A stretch of DNA of 64,000 bases from NCBI GenBank assembly GCA_031216445.1, contig CM062219.1:8074501-8138500 (forward strand). Reading direction: 5' to 3'. A program made the position numbers and the translations under genes. Below the pieces are notes generated by a model, which was not told where the DNA came from, searched no databases, and saw nothing but the letters and a program-made list of their open reading frames with translations. Positions 13,152 to 23,095 of the stretch are shown in pieces; the stretch's first letter is position 1, and each line of letters begins with the position of its first letter. This stretch comes from Lateolabrax maculatus. Lineage: Eukaryota; Chordata; Actinopteri; Acropomatiformes; Lateolabracidae.

Positions 13152-13362
13152 GCTGGGCTGTGGCTCAGCAGGTAGAGCAGGTCGTCCACTAATTGCAAAG
13201 TTGGTGGTTCGATTCCCAGCTAAATCCCAGCCACTGGGGCATGCACAAGCCAATGCTTTCTTAGTGCCACTGCCATACATCAGGCAGATTATTCTAAAAT
13301 CAGATATCTGCTGTGGTGACCTCTAACGGGGAGCAGCTGAAAGGAGGATAGCTGAAAGAAGA
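13152..13362 (+). mobile_element. tRNA-derived SINE
   Basis: The head has RNA polymerase III boxes: A box TGGCTCAGCAGG (13161-13172) and B box GGTTCGATTCC (13206-13216). The tail CTGTGGTGACCTCTAACGGGG resembles the conserved 3' tail of common fish SINEs. Not a functional tRNA, since no acceptor stem pairs and the body extends well beyond tRNA length. Confidence 0.8.
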
Positions 13363-15130
13363 TATAGATTTGACATAAAATCCGTGGAGTTTGACGTGCA
13401 AAGTAATGCTTTCACCACCTGCTTTCCTCTGCCAGCTTCAAGTGTCTTTACGATAAATGGCATGGTATCAGATTCTTACAATCAATATTAATTTGACCAA
13501 ATAGGTCAGTTTTATGACATTTTATTTTATAGTTAAGTATTTCATTGAGCCAAAATAGCTCTGAGTGTAAGAGAGAGAGACAGCGAGTGAGAAAGGGTGT
13601 AGAGAAAGGGGCTGTTAGTTCATGAGCTGGTGGCCCATCTGGTTTGAGTTATTGAAACCCCCCCTCCTCAATTAGACTCAGCATGATGTCAATAAAACGT
13701 CAGACTGGAGAAGCTATCACTTAAATTGGGCCTGTCAAGTATTGTTCTTTCCTCAGCATTCCAGCGGGGACGATCAGTCTGAAATGATTTGTAGTTTGAT
13801 TAAGGTTACCACAATGTGCCATTTCTGATTTGATTTGGGCACTTGGCTTGAAAATGTTGCCATAAAAGTTGTTTGCCAATTACTGGGGATATATACACAC
13901 AGAGAAAAGCCACTGGGGAAGGAAAACTAATGGTATTCGGTGAGAAAAAAAGCAAGAAATAAGTTAGTTTCTTCTTTTAACTTTTAATGATTTTTCTGAC
14001 TATATCTATATTCCATGCCGTGCCTCATAGTCCTTCACAACATTCCTCTTTTATCCAACTCTTCCAATGTTTTCCCATCGAGCTCTCAGATTTATGCTTG
14101 AATATTAAAGTTCATACCATAGGGAGGTTTGGAGAAACAGTGGTGACATTTAAGTTTCTCCTCTCTTATTGCACAGCAAATTTATTAGGAGTTCCCTGCT
14201 TTTAGCGGCGGGAGTTTCCCAACAAGCCTGTCTCCTCTCTCCTACAAACCATGGATCATCCTGCAGCGCCTACGTGCTGATATTCGGGATGATTACTGTC
14301 ATTTTACATCTCTGAATGGTTGCACCAATTGCAGGCATGTTTCCAGAGAGTCAATCCAGGACCTGAAAAACGGCGATCCGTGGAAGAGGTCACACATTCC
14401 CAACCGCTCCCTGTGGGATAACAGGAGAGTCCACACCTTCTCAGGAACGCGGAGGCACCCTGAAATCTGACAACAATTACCACATGAATTCTGCATATTA
14501 TAATGCCAAACACTTTATCTGCAGACCTCCACTCAATGGTGTTCAGTCAGTCTGGAGATCATCAGCAGATGATGTGTAGGCTATTTGCTGGTTTTAACTG
14601 TAAAAGCTATCCATTTAAAGTATTTAGGCTTCACCTAAATCTGTTGGAGGGCTCAACATTTACCTTACAGATGCTTACAATTCCGTGCAATGATACGCAG
14701 GCTCAAAGCTCTGTAAATCACAAAGGCTTTATCACATTGCATCTCAAATTCCATGAACATAAAGATTTAATCATGTGTTGTGAAAATGTGACAGCCATGG
14801 TTTAACAGCAGTGTATTGAGAGCACAGACGACCTTTTGGCTGCCTCTGAATCAATGCCAGAGTGTTCTTGAAGGTTTAAGAATGCTGGTGATTGCTATAA
14901 TTGCTGTGCAGCAGGGTTCTGATACAGACTCGTACTGAGAAATAAAAAAACTTTAATACTCATGTGTTTCTATAGGAACCTCTCTAACATTGTAAAGATG
15001 TGGTCTTGGTTTGCTGACAACCTATACACTTAGCTTTTATGGCACAAGCTTGACAGAAAAAGTTTGTGTAAAATTAGATTGTTCTATAGCTCATGTTCCT
15101 GTGGAATATACTTTATAAGACATAGATACA
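13363..15130. other. Intergenic, two candidate regulatory blocks
   Basis: About 13600-13900 and 14205-14545 are low-repeat, motif-rich blocks. The second contains an NF-kB-type GGGAGTTTCC (14210-14219). No gene. Confidence 0.3.
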
Positions 15131-15350
15131 GGGGTGGACAAAATAATAGAAACATTTTAGGATAAGTCACTTTTAGCACCAACATGGCTATAGTTGTGGT
15201 TCATATTAAGTTGCTGATTAGCCGAACTATATGGAACAATTTCCAACAAACTGTATCCCTGTTTTTCTCGTTTTCCGTTGCAGTTTGCCTGTGTTTACCA
15301 CATGTTATGATAATTTCTGAAATCGTTCCTATTAATTTTTTTTTTTCTGC
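15131..15350. repeat. Probable transposon fragment
   Basis: Begins GGGGTGGACAAAATAATAGAA, a terminus I associate with a fish DNA-transposon family. No coding capacity. Confidence 0.4.
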
Positions 15351-16679
15351 ACATGCACTTTAGGCACAGTTGACTTGGCCTCTTTTGAGCTCAGTTAATT
15401 TTCTCCCATTGCATCACAACTTTAAAAAATCATATCGAAGAGCTGATTGCCAGATCTCGTTTATCGCCGACAGGTGCTGCTGACCGTTATTCAACGTTGT
15501 ATGACCCATTTTCCAAGAAGCATTTGGAAATGTAATTAAAGTACAGAAGGAATTAAGTTCTTTTCCATGTTTACATTATGTTGTTTAAACCCTGTTGATA
15601 AATAAGTACAGTACACACAGTATCTATTTTATTAACACTGCCTTTTTTATGCAGACAACTTAACCATTTGGACAGTGAGTCACATTTATATAAACAATCA
15701 ATATAAAGCAAGAAAAATCAGGTTAAGAGATTCAGTAATTTAAGTCCAAGATTACCAATCAGTAGAATTCACAATCCTTTGATTATTTTTTGTTTCCTAA
15801 ATCCTACACACAACTAAGGGTTGAAGTTATTTCAAATTAATTTTGTTTTCCTTAGCAAGAGTTTTACAAAAGCATTATATTTCATTCTTACATTCCATGG
15901 ATTCGGAAATGGTATTTCCCTTAAGAATTGCTTTCATTTTCACTTTATTTCATCATAAGGTTGAAAGATCTAATTCATCATAAAATCTTGCTTTTTCCTG
16001 TCAGTAACAGTTAACCTAAACTTTGACTCTGTTAGTGCCATAGCAATACACCAAGTGGTTTCAACATAAAATATACTGCACACTAAAAATCTAAATTTAT
16101 TTAATTTGGGTTACTGACTTGATTATTTTGAAGTAGTAAGTAATTCTTCATATTCTTGTTGGGTTATTTACCCCAAATAAAATATGGTTCTTTTAGCTCA
16201 ATGTTAGACACAACAAGTTCAGGTTTAACCTTAAAACTGTCCCAAATTTATTCTGAGATGAACAAAATGATGTGCATATGACATTCAAAACCGCAAAGGA
16301 TATACAGTTATTACACAATAATTAACAAATAGTGATATGTAATTTAATATGAGCTAAAGTACATCATAACAGTTCAAAAGCACACCATAATTAGACATTT
16401 TCAGTGCATGTATATTAGACAAACATCCAATGATTTTACGTATATTTAAACTAAATTAAGGTTAACATATTATTCATGCTCACCCATTTAACTAACATGC
16501 GCCCACTGTGGATGTGAAGCAATACAAATCGGTACAGATTTTGTTGGTAGTGAGGTTAGTGCATATTGAGACATGAACCAGTCCAAGTTCTCTGTATGTC
16601 AACAAGGTGAGCTCATGGGAAGTCCCTGATTCTCCCATGTCAGACAGACAGAGAAACACATTTTCTCCAGCTCTGGCAG
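15351..16679. other. Intergenic, AT-rich, nothing recognised
   Basis: No ORF with recognisable domains and no repeat family identified. Confidence 0.5.
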
Positions 16680-17400
16680 CCTGGTCTCAGGCCTTTTCTT
16701 TTTAGAGGCTTCTAATCCTGGCGGGCCCCTGGTCTGACGTCACAGGGCCCTCCCCCCACCCTTCTGTCTGCTGATGTGCTGTACCCACACTCTCATTTCC
16801 TCCGCAGCTCATGAACGCCAGTCTCTGCTCTGGTCCTTTTGGCTTCTGACGTCTGAGGATCTGATTAAAGCAGACGGCCTCATCTGGCCAGCTGAGGGGG
16901 TTAAACTTTGGAGAAAGGAGGTGCCGAGTGAATATGCGGGATGGTATGGGTATGAGGCAGCCAACCAAGCTCCCTCTCCTCCCCTCGTTTGCTCTTCCCT
17001 ACTTCCCTTGTTGAATGTCTGTTATTGCCTGGGCTGCATCATGTGACCAGGAAGTGTGGCTCCCCTCCATTTCCCCTCCTGACAGAAAGGCAATATTGTC
17101 AAAGAGGGGGCCGGCGCTGGGCCCTGTTACGTCGCTGGTTAAAAATAACTGGCATATTTAAGGCTGCCGAGGAATCCCAGGGCAGGCAAAGGCTGGACAG
17201 CCTGCCGCCCGGCAGGAGCTCTCGCCTCCCTCTCAGTCTCTTTCTCGCTGACTTCTCCCTCTCTCAGCTTCCTCTACTAAGGCCATTTCACTCTACACAA
17301 GCCCTGCAACATGACCACGACCACCACCCAATACCTCAACCACATTTTCCAAACCCTGTGGAAGCCCACTGCAAAATTTTATGATGTGCTGAAAGCTCAG
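16680..17400. promoter_or_regulatory. Candidate conserved enhancer block
   Basis: Relatively GC-rich and non-repetitive in an AT-rich desert. Includes TTAAAAATAACT (MEF2-like, 17139-17150) next to CATATTTAAGG (SRF-like, 17153-17163). Open reading frames here lack any domain. Function inferred. Confidence 0.35.
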
Positions 17401-17944
17401 TGTTGGTTGGTTGCTTCCCAGCCTGGCCGCAGCTCTGTCCGGCTATAGAGACTTGGCTGGGATTGTCCAAGCAAACAGCCCCCCCAGACTTCATCCATAT
17501 GCATACCAGCATACAGCAGAACTGTCAACCAGCCCGGTCTGTTAGCATAGTGGCCCTTTGGAAAACAAATACAGAACTATTTTGTCATAAAAAAAATGAC
17601 AAGAGCTCATTTCTGACACTGTGGTGATTTATGTGCTAGGCTCAGCTTGTTGGTGAATGTCTGGACCACAGAAACAGGTGTGGTGAACTCTGTGGGCAAA
17701 AAAAACGGTGTCGAACTGAACAACAGTCCTGGATCCTTCAGGTGTTTTTAGATCATAGAGCCTTTTAGACCGTTAGAAATGAAAAAGACAACCAGTCCTT
17801 GTCAGTTATCTCAGACCAGAACTCCTGACCTGAGAGGATTTTGATGGTCTGACAATAATGAAAATAAATACACACTTGTTATAACAGTGATGTTATAATT
17901 AATCAACATTATTTGTAATGTGAAAGTCACCTGAAAGTTTCTGA

Positions 17945-18215
17945 TTTTGGTTACAAATGTAAACTTGAAGATGCAGTCATTACAAAATCATTAATCATTT
18001 CATTCAATTTGTCAAGCAGAAATGCCAAACATTCGCTACTTCCAGCTTTTTATATCACTGTTTTAACTGCATATCTTTCTGGTGTTGGACTGTCAATCGG
18101 TGAAAACAAGCAAATTCATGCTGTCATCTTGTGCTCTTGTGGGATTGGTGCTGGACTTTTATTTACTATTTTTGACATTTTATAGCCTAAATGATTAATT
18201 GTTTTTAAAAATAAT
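17945..18215 (+). repeat. Interspersed repeat family B, copy 1
   Basis: Contains TCAAGCAGAAATGCCAAACAT and neighbouring ATTAATC-rich text, matching the copy at 54398-54590 in the same orientation. A common fish element by memory. Confidence 0.6.
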
Positions 18216-18413
18216 CATTGATTTCAGCCCTGGTTTCCTTTATGAATTTGTCAAGCCTGAATAGTAGTTTATGATCTTTGAACAGATGTTGGTGTCAAAT
18301 ATAAAGGCAAAAGAAGGAGTTAAATAGTAAACATTAAGTGAAATGATGATGATGTTTTATGGCAAATAGAAGTGAAGTCTTCACTGGGGAATTGCAGTGC
18401 CAGATTTAAGCAA

Positions 18414-18850
18414 AGTCAAATTTTATTTCTTTATTTACAAAATCACAAATCAAAAATTGCCTCAGGGGGATTCACCATCTGTACAGTGTACGAAACCCTC
18501 TATCCTTAGACCCTCAATTCAGATAAGGAAAACCTCCTCCCCCCCCCCAAAAAAAAACCCTTTTAACAGGGAAAAAACACAAGAAACCTCAAGAAAAGCA
18601 ACAGAGGAGGGCTCCCAGGACGGACAGACATGCAAAAGATATTGTGTGTACAAAACAGACCAACAAAAATAACTGTATATACAAATTAAGAGGACAAAGT
18701 TACAGTTACATGTAGCCTAGTGTAAAATAAATGTGAAAATATTAATCCAGGAGGACACTGAGCAACTTCGGGGTTGCCAAACCAGAGCCACACAACATCC
18801 TCTCCACCATGGAGAGCTGGAAGAGCACAGGCTAGGCAGAGGAAGAGATT
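18414..18850. repeat. Interspersed repeat (class unknown)
   Basis: Contains TTTACAAAATCACAAATC.., GATAAGGAAAACCTCC, a C9 run, GCAACAGAGGAGGG and CAGGACGGACAGACATG. I remember this block as a frequent percomorph repeat. Confidence 0.6.
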
Positions 18851-20870
18851 ATTACAATTAGACCTTTAGTCGGTACTTTGTTGCCTGAGCTGCTCAAAGG
18901 TTCCTACATGTATAATTGTATTAGAGTTGATGTGAGGTGGAGGGAAGTGCAGCACGGAGAATCAAAAAAGCTTGTCTCAGCTTTCAAGAATTAAGGAAAG
19001 AATGAAAGCTATTTTTTAATTACTGAACAGCATCTGGAAGAGAGCACTGAAAACCTCAATATCTGGAGTTATGATCCGCTGGTACTCATATTCACTTGGG
19101 TGCTTTCCAAGGTGGGGGGGGGGGGGGGGGACTTAACAGAGGGACGTCATGTCAGTCACATGCACACCAAAAGGGTAAGAGCCAAAATACTCAAGTTGTG
19201 CAGTCACGTTATTTGACTACTTACACTCTATTTACATAATATCAATGTTCACAACTGTGCGACTGGAATATCAACTGTGTTTGATCTTAATTGAATTATT
19301 AGCATAACCACACAATATGACAGTTGTACTGTGACTGTTTTGAAAATACCAAATACCTACACAGTCGAAACTCTCGGCACAGCCAAGAGCAACACCTGAG
19401 CTCACCTTTAAAACAATCATTATTTTGATGGTGCTTCTTCAAGTATGTGTCACGACATCCACACTTGATCCACGCTGATAAGCACACTGAGAAACAAAAT
19501 TATCCGGATACTTGTTGAGGAAAATGTGACACCTCTTAAGTATCGAGTTAGTTCTCAACAGCCATCCTTGTTGATACAATAACATTACCTCAATCTCTCC
19601 ACATCCGCTTCTTGTAGTTATGTCACCAATGCCGTTAACATAATGTCAATATCTGGCACTGTGTTACACTTGAAATGATTCGCTGTGGGCAGGGTATTGA
19701 AGCAGCTCGCACTTTTATATTCTCACTACATTCAGTTAATACTGTAAGTGTTGCATTAACATATTCCATACAAGGGTTTGGTGTGAGTTACTAAATCACC
19801 ATGACTTCATTGTGTCAGGAAAAGCACACAGCGGTGTCATCTTCTCTCCCTTTATCTCTTTTCTCTATTCCTCCTCTCTCTGTCATTATTGCAATGCAAA
19901 GCACCTCAGTTGTCAAAGTCAACTCTTTGTTTTTTAGGATCCTTTTCAAAACCATTATCTCCCACTATAAAGACTATGGCTATAATGACACAGCTTCCAT
20001 TGTGTCCCTGCCTGCTGTAGGAAGCAGGTCTTCAAGAACAAGAGATTTAGTGCAAACATGAAAGGTTGAACGCTATCACTTCTCACCACGCAATTGGAAA
20101 AGCAAGTTGAAGTTACAATGCACATGTTACTGTTTGGATACTCATTTGAATAGCTGTAAATATATCAAACAATACATCACTGGTTGCCCAACAGGATACA
20201 CTTTGTGTTTATAAAGAGCCATGCAATCGTAGGCCATATTTTTCCCACCACTTTTTGTTTGCCAACCACAGATGAAAGTGCGTTCATGCAATTAAAAACT
20301 TTGAATGAAGACACCAACATACACTGACAGTAAATGTGTCCTGTTGAAGTGACGGCGTGTTTGTTGACATGCCCAACGGACAAGATCCTGATGCAGCAGG
20401 ATCAGCGACAAGCTTTGTTTGCTCTCGCACTGAACTCTTGAGTAAATGTGTCTAATTCTGTTGGACAGAGAGGTTTGTGTTAGCTCGTTAGCTCTGAGCA
20501 AACACCGCCTGAACCTAATTCCTTCTCAACAACTAACAGTTCTCCGCATTGTAATGTTCCCAGGTAAGGTAGGCCAATAAGTATTGTTTAATAAAGATAG
20601 ACTTAATTAGGATTGTAGATACACAGAAGTATAGATTTCTATTCAGATTAACCCTACCTTTATGTTCCTATGAATCACATTTATGACAATAATGTGTTGA
20701 AGACACATTCTCTTTGGCTGTGCAAAAAGTGTCACAGTGTAACATTTATATCCACATGTATAATGCAGAAATATAGGCTTCTGATGGAGCCTGCTGAATT
20801 AAGCAAATCCCTAATTGTAACAATAATAGTTATGATTATTCTGATATTATAATAACAAATAAATGTTGCT
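18851..20870. other. Intergenic, no gene seen
   Basis: Only short ORFs. A G17 homopolymer lies at 19114-19130. Nothing else recognised. Confidence 0.5.
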
Positions 20871-21036
20871 TTGCAAGTGCATGCGTGCATTGTATGGGGC
20901 TCGGCTCCTATTGCACTCCAGAGATGCAGCAGGCCACTAGAAACCCAACGTGTACCCCCAATACTCTGCGTGCTCATTTATAAGCTGCATCTCCGTTGTA
21001 AACATTGCACCGTATCTGTTATCACTTGCCAGCAAA

Positions 21037-21069
21037 CCCCGCCCGTCCACTTGGAGAAGACGGGCGGGT
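21037..21069. promoter_or_regulatory. Inverted GC-box pair upstream of klf4
   Basis: CCCGCCCGTC (21038-21047) and its exact reverse complement GACGGGCGGG (21059-21068) flank an 11-nt spacer. Each arm contains an SP/KLF-type GC box, so KLF/SP binding or autoregulation is a reasonable inference. The pair lies about 780 bp before the klf4 start codon. Confidence 0.55.
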
Positions 21070-21185
21070 GTTGTTATTTTGGTAAATGCACGCACAGCCC
21101 ACCTCCCTCTCACTGTCACTTTTTTGTTTTTGTTTTTTTTTTTTTTCTTTTAACGCAGCATAGGTGAGCCTGCAGGTGACCCCGC

Positions 21186-21193
21186 TGACGTCA
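21186..21193. promoter_or_regulatory. Consensus CRE (TGACGTCA)
   Basis: A full palindromic cAMP response element in the GC-rich klf4 5' region. Binding by CREB/ATF is inferred from the motif only. Confidence 0.5.
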
Positions 21194-21367
21194 CCGGGCA
21201 CCTACCTCCTCCTCCTCCTCCGATGGGAGGAACACGGGAGGAGGAGGAGGAGGAGGAGGTGTGTGGGGGGGGGGGGAGTCTGAGAGAGGCACGCTTCCTC
21301 ACCCTCGTCTCGGGCGCCGTTGCTATGAATACAAACATCCCTCCCTCGCGCTGTTTTCCCCGGCCCT

Positions 21368-21465
21368 GTTGCGGGGCAACGGGCGGTGGACACGCCTCCA
21401 GTGATTTAAGGCTAGCTCTCGCGCGCAGGGGGCCCGTCACTCCTGCCGCTCTGCTGCATGGCAAC
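21368..21465. promoter_or_regulatory. Two RFX/X-box-like sites upstream of klf4
   Basis: GTTGCGGGGCAAC (21368-21380) is an X-box-like palindrome with GTTGC and GCAAC arms. GCATGGCAAC (21456-21465) is an X-box half site about 75 bp further on. KLF-type sequences (GGGCGG, CACGCC) sit between them. Motif match only. Confidence 0.35.
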
Positions 21466-21506
21466 AGGCGCGAGGGATTCCCCCGGTACGTCGCCTCTCG
21501 GTCTTT

Positions 21507-21617
21507 AAGGGAGAGAGAAGAAGAAGAAGAAGGAGAAGAAGGAGAAGAAGAAGGAGAGGAGGGGAAAAAAGAAAAAAAAAAGAAAGAAAGAAAGAAAGAG
21601 AAAGGAAAGGAAAGAGA
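21507..21617 (+). repeat. 111-nt polypurine tract (GAA/GGA/GAAA) before klf4
   Basis: An uninterrupted run of A and G made of AAG, GAGAAG, GAAA and GGAAA units, starting about 310 nt before the klf4 start codon. Probably within the promoter or 5' UTR. Such mirror-like purine tracts can form triplex DNA. Confidence 0.9.
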
Positions 21618-21819
21618 CCGCTGCAGCGTTACAGAGCCGATCCGCGGGGCCGCTCGCTCCTCCAGCATGCGCAGGAGTCGGCTGTAGCGCGAGGCGCGAC
21701 GCGGGGCAGAAACTTTAAAAATAAATAAATAAATAATATAAAAAAAAACAAAAACACCCCGGGGATATTCAACCAGCACGCCGACGGCCGAGAGGACCTC
21801 CACGCACAGATTCTCATTG

Positions 21820-21824
21820 ATGAG
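21820..21824 (+). CDS. klf4: klf4 coding exon 1 (5 nt: ATGAG)
   Basis: Only the start codon and two bases of codon 2 are coded here, followed directly by the donor GTGCGG. Joined to exon 2 it reads M-R-Q-P-P, identical to the start of the long human KLF4 form. The initiation context is weak (T at -3), so a second in-frame ATG at 22042 (MALGG) may also be used, as in the shorter human form. Confidence 0.85.
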
Positions 21825-21830
21825 GTGCGG

Positions 21831-21877
<47 letters not shown>

Positions 21878-23055
21878 GCAAAAAACTTTTGATGACCAAC
21901 ATTGTGGCTGATGAACATCTGTCTCGCTTGCGGGACCATATATCCCCGCCGCGCGCAGCCCAGACTGCACCGGACCGCACCGCACGGAGGATTTACCGTG
22001 TGCTCTGTTTCCATTTCAGGCAGCCTCCAAATGACGTCGAGATGGCTTTAGGTGGGACGCTTCTGCCATCCATATCCACGTTCGCCAGCGGCCCCACTGT
22101 CAAGAGCAAATCCATAGGAAGTGCCAATCTAGTGAGTAGCCCGGCGGTGTCTCCTTGTTGCGTGCCGAATGGCCGCACGGGCATCAGCGGGGATCCTGGG
22201 AGGGGTGCAGTTTATTTGCCCAATTTTTACCCAAGTTTATTTTTTTTTTCCCCCAATGTGTCGCTCCCATGTTATTATGGGCACAGTCGGGGCTTGACAC
22301 CACGCTCTGCTGGGGCGTGCACCGGCTCACACAGGCCACTCCAGCAGGTTTTCCAGCGGGCATGGAAGCGGTGAGAGCCACGGGATACTGCATAAAAAAA
22401 AAAAACACCCAGATGCCTCTCTGTTAGGATTTTTATTTTTTAATTTTTTTTTAATTCAGTTGGCTACAAATTGATTTCAAGTGTCTTCTGATGTCTGGAG
22501 CCTGATCATTTGATCAAGTGCTACTTGCCTGTGCCACCACTAGTGCTTTCCATTGCAGTTTCTATGCGAAGGAGAGTAATCTGTATTCTAGGAAGTGCTC
22601 TGTGCCAAGGACACTTGCTACACCAGTCTTAGCTCTGTAGCAGAGCTCTCATAATAATCACTTTCCGTTGCAGATCCGGGATCTTTTTTCTCCCTGAAGC
22701 ACTGAATTATACCTGTATCTGATGCCTTTATCTGTTTCAAACAAGCTCTTATTTCTAAGTATGACAGGACAACCTCAAATGTGATTTTCTTGGCTGCCGT
22801 CTGTATCTTATAAACAGTTGCACGACACAAACAAGCAGCCCATACAAGCACAGTCATTAATGCCTCTGTAACTTTCCTCTAGAGATGGAAGGAGGAGTTG
22901 TCCCATCTTAAGAGACCCAGTGTGCCAACCGGAAGCAGCTGCTCTGACCCAGACCATCCCACTGCCACCAGCACAACAAGCCTGAGCATGTCCAAAAAAC
23001 ACACAGAGCCCGACCTGGACTTGGACTACGACTTCATTCTGTCTAACTCCATTCT

Positions 23056-23095
<40 letters not shown>

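Noticed and set aside
13154..13225. Possible tRNA gene
   Set aside because: A and B boxes are present, but no acceptor-stem pairing and the unit continues into a SINE body and tail.
21223..21687. Plus-strand 154-codon frame upstream of klf4
   Set aside because: Same cause: Glu/Lys runs from the polypurine tract. No splice or homology support.
21936..21946. CArG-like CCATATATCC in klf4 intron 1
   Set aside because: Does not end in GG, so it fails the SRF consensus.
21150..21980. Long minus-strand frame (276 codons) over the klf4 promoter
   Set aside because: Composed of low-complexity Arg/Glu, Ser and Phe runs produced by the purine and CT tracts; no domain, and it overlaps the klf4 first exon.
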